Shown here piece after piece: positions 17,069 through 24,573 of a stretch of DNA of 64,000 nt. The stretch covers positions 3,286,001-3,350,000 of the forward strand of contig NC_014666.1 in NCBI RefSeq assembly GCF_000166135.1, in the 5' to 3' direction. A program made the position numbers and the translations under genes. This DNA comes from Pseudofrankia inefficax (GTDB taxonomy: Bacteria > Actinomycetota > Actinomycetes > Frankiales > Frankiaceae). The notes under the pieces were generated by a model. That model did no database searches, was not told the origin of the DNA, and saw nothing but the letters and a program-made list of their open reading frames with translations. Within the stretch, counting starts at the first letter, position 1. Every line of letters begins with the position of its first letter.

Positions 17069-18094
17069 ATGCACCCCGAGGCACCGGCGCTGACCTACCG
17101 CGTCAAGCCGTTCGGGCGCTCGGCGCCGCTGTCCCGGCCGCCGGACGTCGCGGTGGTCAGCGACCCGGCCGCCGGGGTCGCGGCGCTGCGCGCGGCCGCC
17201 GCCGGTGGCCGGGTGGCGGTCCTGACGGGCGCCGGGATCTCCACCGAGTCGGGCATCCCGGACTACCGGGGACCGAGCGGGGCCCCGCGGCGCAACCACA
17301 CCCCGATGACCTACCAGCAGTTCACCGGAGACCCGGAGTTCCGCCGGCGCTACTGGGCCCGCAGTCACGCCGGCTGGCGGCACATCGCGGCCGCGCCGCC
17401 CAACGCCGGGCACCGCGCCGTCGCCGCGCTGGAACGGGCCGGGCTGCTCGCCGGGATCGTCACGCAGAACGTCGACGGCCTTCACCAGGCGGGCGGCGCG
17501 CGCGACGTCATCGAGCTGCACGGCAACCTCGCCAGGGTCCTGTGCTCCGACTGCGGCGACGTCAGCGCCCGCGCCGAGCTGGCCGCCCGGCTGGCGGCGG
17601 CGAACCCGACCTTCCGCGCGGACGTCGTCGACGCCGGTGTCTCGGGCGCGGAGGAGCCGGCCTCAGCCGGCGAGTCGGCGCCTGACGGCCGGGTCAACCC
17701 TGACGGCCGGGTCAACCCTGACGGCGGGGTCAATCCGGACGGCGACGCGGTGCTGGCCGAGGCGCAGATCAGCCGGTTCGTCATCGTCGGCTGCCGGCGT
17801 TGTGGTGGCCGGCTGGAGCCCGACGTCGTCTTCTTCGGCGCGACCGTGCCCCGTGGCCGGGTCGACGCGGCGATGGACGTCGTGGCGGGCTCCCGCCTGC
17901 TGCTCGTCCTCGGGTCCTCGCTGACCGTGATGTCGGGCTACCGGTTCGTGCTGCGCGCCGGGCAGCTCGGCGTCCCGGTCGCGATCGTCAACCAGGGCCC
18001 GACCCGGGCCGACGCCCGCGCCGGCCTGATCGTCGACGCGCCGCTCGGCGAGATCCTGCCGGCGCTGGCCGCCCACCTGGCCCCGCAAGCCTGA
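17069..18094 (+). CDS. NAD-dependent protein deacylase, Sir2 family
   Basis: Sirtuin that removes acyl groups from protein lysines using NAD. NAD motif GAGISTESGIPDYRGP is at 54-69, TQNVDGLHQ at 132-140, and catalytic His151 in ELHGN. The zinc site is CSDC (159-162) plus CRRC (242-245). The gap of about 80 residues between the two Cys pairs is far larger than the usual 20-50, because of an insert with the repeats PDGRVN. The start at 17069 has a GGGAGG site 12 nt upstream; a longer frame upstream is rejected. 341 aa. Divergent from ctpE across 260 bp. Confidence 0.92.
   Translation: MHPEAPALTYRVKPFGRSAPLSRPPDVAVVSDPAAGVAALRAAAAGGRVAVLTGAGISTESGIPDYRGPSGAPRRNHTPMTYQQFTGDPEFRRRYWARSHAGWRHIAAAPPNAGHRAVAALERAGLLAGIVTQNVDGLHQAGGARDVIELHGNLARVLCSDCGDVSARAELAARLAAANPTFRADVVDAGVSGAEEPASAGESAPDGRVNPDGRVNPDGGVNPDGDAVLAEAQISRFVIVGCRRCGGRLEPDVVFFGATVPRGRVDAAMDVVAGSRLLLVLGSSLTVMSGYRFVLRAGQLGVPVAIVNQGPTRADARAGLIVDAPLGEILPALAAHLAPQA
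17681..17746. repeat. 18-bp in-frame tandem repeat in the sirtuin gene
   Basis: Two exact copies of CCTGACGGCCGGGTCAAC, one near copy and a partial fourth. They encode PDGRVN repeats within the zinc module of the sirtuin. The unit length is a multiple of three, so the frame is preserved. Confidence 0.9.
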
Positions 18095-18179
18095 CGGTCC
18101 CTAGCCCGCCCCCGCCCGGCGGCGCCGCCTCGGCCGGCCGGTGGCGCTCGGTCCGGCCGCCCGGCGGCGCTCTGCCAGG

Positions 18180-18776
18180 ATGGGGGCCGTGGGCAGCCAG
18201 GAACCGGCGACGAAGCGGGCCGACGTGACCTTCCGCGCCGCGACCCTGGACGACATCCCGGAGCTGCTGGCCCTGGTGACGTCGGCTTACCGCGGCGAGT
18301 CGAGCCGGGCCGGGTGGACCACCGAGGCGGACCTGCTCGACGGCCAGCGCACCGACCCCGACGCGATCGCGGCCATCGTCACCGGCACGGACGGCCTCGT
18401 TCTGGTCGCCACGCGGCCCGGCGACGGCGCGACAGCCGGCCCCGCCGGGCCGACGGGCCGGATTCTCGCCTGCTGCCAGCTGGAACGGCACGGGACGGCC
18501 GGCTACTTCGGCATGTTCGCCGTGGTCCCCACGCTGCAGGCCGGCGGCCTGGGCTCGGCGGTGCTCGCCGAGGCCGAGCGGTACGCCCGGGAGGTGTGGG
18601 GCGCCGACCGGATGGAGATGCACGTCATCGCCCAGCGGGCCGACCTGATCGCCTGGTACGTCCGCCGCGGCTACCGGCCGACCGGGGACGCCAAGCCCTT
18701 CCCCTACGGCGACGAGCGTTTCGGCCTGCCCAGGCGGCCGGACCTCGCCTTCACCGTGCTGGCCAAGCCGCTGTAG
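18180..18776 (+). CDS. GNAT-family N-acetyltransferase
   Basis: Acetyl-CoA-dependent acyltransferase of about 198 aa. It opens with the usual FRAATLDDIPELLALV and has the acetyl-CoA loop VPTLQAGGLGSAVLAEAE near residue 118. The C-terminal segment AWYVRRGYRPTG is the normal motif B end. The start is uncertain: ATG at 18180 or GTG at 18189, the latter with a G-run just upstream. The substrate is unknown; general small-molecule acetylation is likely. It lies 86 bp after the sirtuin gene on the same strand, so a link between protein acylation and deacylation is possible but unproven. Confidence 0.85.
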   Translation: MGAVGSQEPATKRADVTFRAATLDDIPELLALVTSAYRGESSRAGWTTEADLLDGQRTDPDAIAAIVTGTDGLVLVATRPGDGATAGPAGPTGRILACCQLERHGTAGYFGMFAVVPTLQAGGLGSAVLAEAERYAREVWGADRMEMHVIAQRADLIAWYVRRGYRPTGDAKPFPYGDERFGLPRRPDLAFTVLAKPL

Positions 18777-18838
18777 CCCCAGGGGTGCGCGGACGGGCTA
18801 CGATCTGTTTCTACGTGGCGTAGTAGGGCAGGGGCGGC

Positions 18839-19192
18839 ATGGTCAGGATCCTTGCGATCGCGGTGGCGGTGGCGACGCTGCTGCTCGCCGCCTGGGTGTT
18901 CTTCCTCGCCTGGCGGAACCGGCCGATCGGGCGACGGGTGCTCTACGGCGTCGCCGTCGCGGAGGCGCTGCTGCTCGCGCAGGTGGTCGGGGCGATCGTC
19001 CTGGTCGCGCGCGGTGAGCACGCGGCCGAGCCGCTGACCTTCACGATGTACCTGATCGCGTCGACCGTGGCCTTGCCGGCCGGCACCTGGTGGGCGTTGG
19101 GGGAGCGGTCCCGGTCCGGAACCTCGGTGCTCGGGGTCGCGGCCGTGGTCGCGGCGGTGCTGGTGCAGCGCCTGCACCAGACCTGGTCGTGA
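18839..19192 (+). CDS. Small integral membrane protein, 117 aa
   Basis: Predicted membrane protein with four hydrophobic segments: an N-terminal anchor (residues 3-24), then segments around 35-58, 68-86 and 95-110. No catalytic or transport motif is recognised. The start has a purine-rich site (GGGCAGGGGCGG) just upstream. Its stop overlaps a possible GTG start of the next gene (GTGA), which suggests co-translation with another membrane protein. Function unknown. Confidence 0.75.
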   Translation: MVRILAIAVAVATLLLAAWVFFLAWRNRPIGRRVLYGVAVAEALLLAQVVGAIVLVARGEHAAEPLTFTMYLIASTVALPAGTWWALGERSRSGTSVLGVAAVVAAVLVQRLHQTWS

Positions 19193-19932
19193 CACCCGCG
19201 GACGCCGGCGCGGCCCCGCGCGCCGAGCCGGCTGGGCCGTACACCGAGCCGGCTGGGCCGTACACCGAGCCGGCTGGGCCGGACATCGGGCTGGATGGAC
19301 GTGACGACGAGCGGGCCGCCGGTGCGCGGGCCGGCGGAACCCCGGGAAGGACGAGCGCGATGACGACCGAGACGGCGCCGGCCGAGGCGACAGCCACGGC
19401 CGGGCCAGGCGATGCCGAGGCCCGGCCCACCGGGGACGCGCGGCTCGCCGACGACGCGGGGCCGGAGGGCGACGCGGGGCCGGCGGCCGTGGCCCAGCCC
19501 GTCGGCACGGCCGAGCCCGTCGGCGCGGCGCCTCGGGTCCGGGGACCTGGGCGGACGCTGGTCGCGGTCTACGCCGTGTTCGCGGTCGCGGCGACGTCGC
19601 GGGCGGTGGTGCAGATCATCACGAGGTTCCACGAGGCGCCGGTCGCCTACCTGCTGTCGGCGCTCGCGGGCGTGGTCTACATCCTGGCGACGGTCGGACT
19701 CAGCCGGCCGTCGGTGCTCGGCCGCCGGGTCGCCACGGGCGCCTGCGCGGCGGAGCTCACCGGCGTGCTCACCGTCGGCACGCTCAGCGTCGTCGACCGA
19801 GGCCTGTTCCCGGACGCGGCGGTCTGGTCCGGCTACGGTGAGGGCTACGTGTTCCTGCCGCTGGTCCTGCCGGTGCTGGGCCTGTGGTGGCTGCGCCGCT
19901 CGGCCACCGGGAGCGCCGCGCCGGACGCCTAG
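19189..19932 (+). CDS. Conserved actinobacterial integral membrane protein with disordered N-terminus
   Basis: The C-terminal half (about 120 residues) is a four-helix membrane domain starting RTLVAVYAVFAVAATSRA, a pattern I recall as common in uncharacterised actinobacterial membrane proteins. The N-terminal part is Ala/Glu/Pro-rich and carries EPAGPYT repeats. Two starts are possible. GTG at 19189 overlaps the upstream stop. ATG at 19360 (MTTETAPAEA) has a GGGAAGGA site and would exclude the repeats. The second may be the true one. Function unknown. Confidence 0.7.
   Translation: MTPADAGAAPRAEPAGPYTEPAGPYTEPAGPDIGLDGRDDERAAGARAGGTPGRTSAMTTETAPAEATATAGPGDAEARPTGDARLADDAGPEGDAGPAAVAQPVGTAEPVGAAPRVRGPGRTLVAVYAVFAVAATSRAVVQIITRFHEAPVAYLLSALAGVVYILATVGLSRPSVLGRRVATGACAAELTGVLTVGTLSVVDRGLFPDAAVWSGYGEGYVFLPLVLPVLGLWWLRRSATGSAAPDA
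19224..19286. repeat. 21-bp tandem repeat (EPAGPYT)
   Basis: Two full copies and one partial copy of a 21-bp unit starting GAGCCGGCTGGGCCGTACAC. It is in frame with the membrane protein if that gene starts at 19189; otherwise it lies in the leader of the gene. Confidence 0.85.
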
Positions 19933-19972
19933 CGCCGCCTCCGACAACGTCCGCCCGCTCCGGCACCCGAAC

Positions 19973-20046
19973 ATGATCGCCGTTCTGGCCCTCGAATGGT
20001 CGCGAAAAGACCCGACTCACCCACTTCAGGGCCAAAACGGCGCTCA
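19973..20046. repeat. Intergenic palindromic repeat, copy A
   Basis: An element of about 74 bp. A left arm like ATGATCGCCGTTCTGGCCCT and a right arm like AGGGCCAAAACGGCG pair as inverted repeats, around a centre containing GGTCGCGA. Related copies are at 23905-23980 and 30041-30117. It lies in the 227-bp gap before the FAH-family gene. Confidence 0.75.
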
Positions 20047-20159
20047 CCCCACCGGGCCGACCGTCGCGGTCGCGGCACCGGTGGCCCCGCCGGCCGGACC
20101 GCATAGGCTCCTCGATCGGCGCCAGGACCGAGCGAACGAGCGAGGACTGAGAGGTCGCG

Positions 20160-21041
20160 ATGCGGATCGTGGGGTTCAGGGACGGCAACCGGACGATCGT
20201 CGGCCCGCTGGTCGACGGGTCCGGTGGCGCGGCCGTGGTGCCGCTGGCGCCGGTCGAGGACTTCTACGCAGACCTGCCGGCCTGGCGGGCCCGGGCCGGG
20301 CAGGCGCTGGGCGACCGGACGGATGCCAGGCCGGTGGGCGCGCTGACGCTCGCGCCGCCGATCCCGCCGGCCGCGCGGGTGCTGTGCGTCGGGCTGAACT
20401 ACCGGGCGCACGCCGCCGAGACCGGCCTCGAACCGCCCAGGTATCCGAACCTGTTCGGCCGGTGGACCGTGTCGCTCACGGTCGACGGCACCCCGGCGCC
20501 GGTGCCGGCGGGTGAGCGCGGGCTCGACTGGGAGGGTGAGCTCGGCGTGGTCGTCGGCGCGAACCTCGCCGACGTCGACGAGGTCGAGGCGCTGGCCGGG
20601 GTGTTCGGCTACGCCGCGTTCAACGACCTGTCCGCCCGGCGCTCCCAGGGCCGGTCCCCGCTGTGGACCGTCGGCAAGAACGCGGACTACTCGGGCCCGC
20701 TCGGCCCCGTCGTCACCGCCGACGAGGTCGGCGACCCGGCGGACGGCCTGCGGGTGCGGACCACGATCCGCACCCGCGCGGACGACGGCTCGACGGTCGA
20801 GGAGGTCGTCCAGGACGGCGACACCAGCGACATGATCTTCACGGTCGGCCAGGTGCTGGCCTACCTGAGCCGGACGCTCACGCTGCACCCCGGCGACCTG
20901 CTGGTGACCGGCACCCCGGCGGGGGTCGGCTACAGCCGCACGCCGCCGCGCTACCTGGTACCCGGCGACTGGGTGCGGGTCGACATCGACCGCGTGGGCA
21001 GCGTCGCCACCCCGATCGTCGACGCGGCCGGCCGCGGCTGA
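20160..21041 (+). CDS. Fumarylacetoacetate hydrolase (FAH) family protein
   Basis: A 293-aa enzyme of the FAH fold, which hydrolyses or decarboxylates 2-keto acids or acylpyruvates (for example homoprotocatechuate-type or acylpyruvase reactions). GLNYRAHAAETG near residue 79 and DWEGELGVVVG near 122 are the family signature; the second holds metal-binding acidic residues. TVGKNADYSGPLGPVV and VTGTPAGVG are the conserved later segments, although the usual K-x-x-D-x-F(C/D)P form is altered to GKNADYSGPLGP. The ATG follows a GAGAGGTCG site. Single gene; substrate not deducible. Confidence 0.9.
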   Translation: MRIVGFRDGNRTIVGPLVDGSGGAAVVPLAPVEDFYADLPAWRARAGQALGDRTDARPVGALTLAPPIPPAARVLCVGLNYRAHAAETGLEPPRYPNLFGRWTVSLTVDGTPAPVPAGERGLDWEGELGVVVGANLADVDEVEALAGVFGYAAFNDLSARRSQGRSPLWTVGKNADYSGPLGPVVTADEVGDPADGLRVRTTIRTRADDGSTVEEVVQDGDTSDMIFTVGQVLAYLSRTLTLHPGDLLVTGTPAGVGYSRTPPRYLVPGDWVRVDIDRVGSVATPIVDAAGRG

Positions 21042-21069
21042 CCGGTCGTGTCCCGGGCTCGTGGGCAGG

Positions 21070-22161
21070 TCACCGGCGGCGACGTTCGGTGACCAGGCGA
21101 CGCTGGTCGGCCGCCGCGATCAGTCCGAGCATGGCGAGGCCGCCGATGAAGGCGGCGACCCCGACGTCGGACCCGATCCAGCCGGTCGCGCCGGAGCCGT
21201 CGGCCGGCCTGGTCGACGGGTCGAGCCTCGCGTCGGCCCCACCGGGTCCTGTCCCGGCCGTGCCCTCGGGGGCGGCTGCCGCCACGAGGGCAGCCCCGGT
21301 GCCGAGCGCGGCTCCACCGCCGCCGGCGTCGACCCCGCCCCGCGGCACCGGGGTCAGCCGGACACAGGCGGCCGGGTCCGTCGCCTCCTCGGGCAGGGCC
21401 GCGTCGAGGTCGCTGCGGGCGGCGCCGTCGTACCGACCGTCCTTGTTGTAGTCGACGCCGTGCAGTTCCAGCACGCCGTCGCCGGCCCGTAGCTCGTCGG
21501 CCACGTGCTGGCTGACGGTGACCGTCCGCTGGTAGCGGGCGTCGCCGACGGGGAACCGGTCCAGCGCCAGCTCGCTGGCCGGGCTGGTGTCACCGGAGGT
21601 GGTCAGCGCGACGGCCGCCGGCCCGTGATAGGGCAGCGCGTCGGTGGTGCGCAGGTGGCCGTCGACGCCTCGACCGGCCAGGCCGGCCGGTGGGCAGGCG
21701 AAGCGCCCGCCGATGTGCAGGTGGGCCGGGTGCGGAAGGCCGGGAGCGAGTCCGCGTGGCGTGATCGTGATGGCCAGCCGGGTACCGCGCAGCACGGCCC
21801 GGGCCGAGCCGGAGACGCCCGAGCCGTTCTGCGGGCCGAGCTCTCCGGTGAGCGTCACCTCTTCGACGGCCGCCGGGGTCGACGGCGTGGCGACGCGCGT
21901 CGTCGGGGTGCCGGCGGCCGGGCCCGAGGATGTGCCGGTCCGGGTGGCCGGGACGCGGGCCCCGGCGGCTGTGGCGGCCCCCGCGGTCGTCGCGGCCCCT
22001 CCGGCTGTCGCGGCCCCGGCTGCTGTGGCCGTGGTGGCCGTTGCCGTGGCGAGGCCGAGACCCAGCCCGAGGCCTGCCGCCAGGCCGACGCCGACGGTGC
22101 GGGTCGCTGTCGCCGGCCGCGAGCCGGCCCGTCGGCCACGGATGGGCGTCGGCGCGCGCAT
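21070..22161 (-). CDS. CHRD-like secreted or membrane-anchored protein
   Basis: A 363-aa exported protein. A basic N-terminus and hydrophobic segment (TVGVGLAAGLGLGLGLATA, about residues 23-41) is followed by an Ala/Thr/Gly-rich linker. A domain then begins EEVTLTGELGPQNGSG and contains HPAHLHIGG, resembling CHRD-type beta domains. DYNKDGRYDG is an EF-hand/dockerin-like calcium loop. A second low-complexity stretch and a C-terminal hydrophobic helix (VAAFIGGLAMLGLIAA) with a basic end suggest membrane anchoring. The ATG at 22161 has a strong GGAGAGGGG site. Convergent with the FAH gene. Confidence 0.7.
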   Translation of the reverse strand: MRAPTPIRGRRAGSRPATATRTVGVGLAAGLGLGLGLATATATTATAAGAATAGGAATTAGAATAAGARVPATRTGTSSGPAAGTPTTRVATPSTPAAVEEVTLTGELGPQNGSGVSGSARAVLRGTRLAITITPRGLAPGLPHPAHLHIGGRFACPPAGLAGRGVDGHLRTTDALPYHGPAAVALTTSGDTSPASELALDRFPVGDARYQRTVTVSQHVADELRAGDGVLELHGVDYNKDGRYDGAARSDLDAALPEEATDPAACVRLTPVPRGGVDAGGGGAALGTGAALVAAAAPEGTAGTGPGGADARLDPSTRPADGSGATGWIGSDVGVAAFIGGLAMLGLIAAADQRRLVTERRRR

Positions 22162-23005
22162 CGGTTCCCCTCTCCACTCCTGGTTCCGCGGCCGTATTCG
22201 CGTGGTCGCGGAAGGTAAGTAAGTAGCCGCATCGAACGGCTGGCGCCGGGGAGCGTCAACCGGGGGCCCGGTGCTCACCCCGGCGGGGTGGCGGGGCCCG
22301 GGCGGCGGACTGGCGCGTGCGGGAATGGGCAAAGCGGGGCTCCGCGCGAGGGCCGCCGGCGTCCAGCGGTGGCCGCGCCGCCAGCTCGGTGGCGAGGTGG
22401 CTCGGCGGTTCGGTGGCGCGGCCGTTCGCGTCGGGTGGCTTGGGCGACTGGGCGACTGGGCGACTGGGTGGCTGGGTGACCGGGTGGTCGGGCGGCTGGG
22501 TGGCTGGGTGGCTTGGGCGTCCCGCCCTGTTGTCCACGGTGTTGACGGCCCGGCGCTGGCACGGATGATCATTAGTGGTTCGGTGGCCTCGCGGCGGGGG
22601 AGGACATTGCAGCGGGCCGTGCACCGGCCGTCGGGCCACTGGCCTCAAAAGGCGGGCCCTTGTTCCCAAGAATGCTTGTCAAGCATCCGGAACGGCTGAA
22701 ACCAGGAACCTGGAGACCGGTCTCCGGCCGAAGTCTTCAGAATTTTGGCCGGGTGAACATGGGCCGACATGTCGACCCGTCGGCGGGCCGGATTGCGCAG
22801 CGTTGACGGGTGTGTTGGGAAAATGGCCGCGGGGCTATTCGTTCCCTGATGTCCGGACGCTCCCTGATCCTTTTTTCGCTGAGCCACGCCGCGGGTTAGG
22901 CTGCGTCCCGCAGTCATTCCGAAGTCGTATTCCGCGCTGGTGGTCGAAGGTCTGTGGGGGAAGCCCGCACCGACCGGCGGGCATCGAGCGGATGAGGGGG
23001 ATCGA
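22162..23005. other. 844-bp intergenic region
   Basis: Contains the 8-bp tandem repeat described separately and otherwise no supported gene. From about 22700 the base composition is lower in GC than the surroundings. TTTTTT at 22870-22875 and TAGGCT near 22899 could belong to the promoter of the secreted peptide gene, but no clear -35 is seen. Confidence 0.6.
22434..22518. repeat. 8-bp tandem repeat (GGGYGRCT)n
   Basis: About ten consecutive copies of an 8-bp unit with the consensus GGGYGRCT. Because 8 is not a multiple of 3, all reading frames through it give proline/serine- or glycine/tryptophan-rich nonsense, which supports a non-coding tract prone to slippage. Confidence 0.85.
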
Positions 23006-23293
23006 ATGAAGAAGTCGATGGGCCGCCGGGTCGCCGCTGTCGCCGTCACCGGAGCTATCGCCGTCGCGGTTGGCATCGGCCCGGCGGCAGCCGCGCAGGC
23101 CTGCGACTGGGGCTGGGGCGACAAGGGCGGCAAGGACAGCGGCTGGAACTGGGGTGACAAGCGCGGCAAGGACGGTTGGAACAAGGACGGTAAGGACGGC
23201 TGGGGTAAGGACGGTTGGGGCAAGGACGGTAAGGACGGCTGGGGCAAGGATGGCTGGGGCAAGGACGGTAAGGACGGCGGCTGGAACTGGTAG
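23006..23293 (+). CDS. Secreted Lys/Asp/Gly/Trp repeat peptide
   Basis: A 95-aa protein. A signal peptide (MKKSMGRRVAAVAVTGAI, hydrophobic to about residue 34) has a likely cleavage after AQA, just before Cys-Asp. The mature part, about 60 residues, is made almost only of K, D, G, W and N in repeats such as KDGWGKDGWGKDGKDG. It is highly polar with regularly spaced Trp and alternating charges, so disordered or polymer-like. The start at ATG 23006 has a GAGGGGG site. It is followed by a strong terminator (23378-23413). I recognise no family. Cell-wall, polysaccharide or metal binding are guesses. Confidence 0.75.
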   Translation: MKKSMGRRVAAVAVTGAIAVAVGIGPAAAAQACDWGWGDKGGKDSGWNWGDKRGKDGWNKDGKDGWGKDGWGKDGKDGWGKDGWGKDGKDGGWNW

Positions 23294-23377
23294 TCGACGC
23301 TTGACCTGAGGGGTTCGGCCCGTCCTCCAATCCAAAAAACGGGCCGGCCCGGACGGCTTAGGCCACCCCAACGGCCG

Positions 23378-23413
23378 GGGCGGCGCACCCATTTCAGGGC
23401 GCGCCGCCCTTTT
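23378..23413 (+). terminator. Rho-independent terminator after the secreted peptide gene
   Basis: Perfect 9-bp stem GGGCGGCGC / GCGCCGCCC with a 14-nt loop, followed by TTTT. It lies 84 bp after the stop codon. Confidence 0.85.
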
Positions 23414-23904
23414 GCGTGCCGGGCGCTCGTTTGCCGGGCCGACGGAAATCCGGCGGCTGCTCGCCGTGAACGGCTGATCGTCCTGAACGCCTATGCCGGC
23501 CTCGATGCGCCGGGCTCGGGAATTCACCCGGCGCCGGTCGTCCGGCGGGACTGGACGCGCGCCACACGGTCGGGGTGGCGGATTTCCGCCCGGAGGGTGC
23601 TCCGGTCTTGGCGCCCCGGTGCCACCCGGCATCTGGGTTCCTGAAGATTCACGTCGTCCCCGGTTCGCCTGGATCTCCCCTGACATTTCCGCCCGTTGAC
23701 TCCCCGGCGGCCCCACCGCGGGCTCGGTGGCGACCGCGGGCTCGGTGGCGGGGCGGCGGGCACCACGGACGCGACCTGCGCCCGAAGCCGGGCTGGCCCG
23801 AACCGGTGATCGTCGACCTCCGCTCCGGGCCACAGTGCCCGCACGTCCGGTAGGTCCCGGACCGCGGCGGAACTACGCCCAGCCCGACCGCCACCTTCGT
23901 GCTG

Positions 23905-23980
23905 GTGATCCCCGTGTGGACCCTCCAGTGGTCGTGACCGGCACCGAATCGCGACCACGGGAGGGCCGAAACGGCGATCA
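23905..23980. repeat. Intergenic palindromic repeat, copy B
   Basis: Divergent copy of the 19973 element. The left arm GTGATCCCCGTGTGGACCCT is degraded. The right arm GAGGGCCGAAACGGCGATCA is well kept and the centre GGTCGTGACC...TCGCGACC is recognisable. Confidence 0.65.
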
Positions 23981-24169
23981 GTGGTGGGGGCGAGCAGTGG
24001 TGGGTAGGCGACGCCCCGAGCGGCGGCGGCCGGCGGCGGCCGTCGGATGGACGGCCGGCGGTCGCGGCGGGCCTTGGCCGCTTCGCGCGTCGGCCTCCCC
24101 ACCTGGCCGACGCCAGGCCCGCGGCGGCTTCGCGTGGCGGGGTGGCACCGGCCGCGCGGGGCGGGGCGG

Positions 24170-24370
24170 GGTCGCGTCGGCTTCGTGCGGCGGGTCGGCC
24201 TCGGCTTCGTGGGTCGGCCTCGGCTTCGCTCGGCCGGCACTGGCTTCGCTCGGCCGGCCCGCACAGGCCCTGCTCGGCGGGCCCGCGTCGGCCTCGCTCG
24301 GCGGGCCGGCGCCGGCTCCACTCGTGGGTCGGCGGCGGCTCCGTGTGGCGGTTTCGTGCGGCGGACCGGG
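24170..24370. repeat. Degenerate repeat tract rich in TCGGCCTCGGCTTCG
   Basis: Irregular reiteration of GTCGGCCTCGGCTTCG- and CTCGGCGGGCC-like units over about 200 bp. No frame through it looks like a protein. It may be a decayed tandem array. Confidence 0.5.
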
Positions 24371-24573
24371 GCGGGCGCGGCGTGGCCGTGCGGCTCGCGG
24401 AAGGGTCCCACTGTCCACCCCCTCCGGGCAATAACGTACCGCATCCAGTCAGATTCCCACCGTGGTGATCTGGCATACGATCCGGGCTGGATATCGATTG
24501 CCGAAAGGAAACCAAATAAGCTGGCTTGGAGGCTTCGGGCGAGCCTGTCCGGCCCGGCCGAATCGGAGGGAGA

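Larger units (their letters stand above)
23414..24573. other. 1.16-kb region without a supported gene
   Basis: Holds repeat copy B and a degenerate GC-rich repeat tract (both listed). Long open frames exist on both strands but have low-complexity Arg/Pro/Ala composition and no start site or homology that I recognise. The last 100 bp are relatively AT-rich and probably contain the promoter of the bkd operon. Confidence 0.55.

Noticed and set aside
22434-22518. CRISPR array
   Set aside because: Direct repeats are 8 bp and contiguous without spacers, and there are no cas genes.
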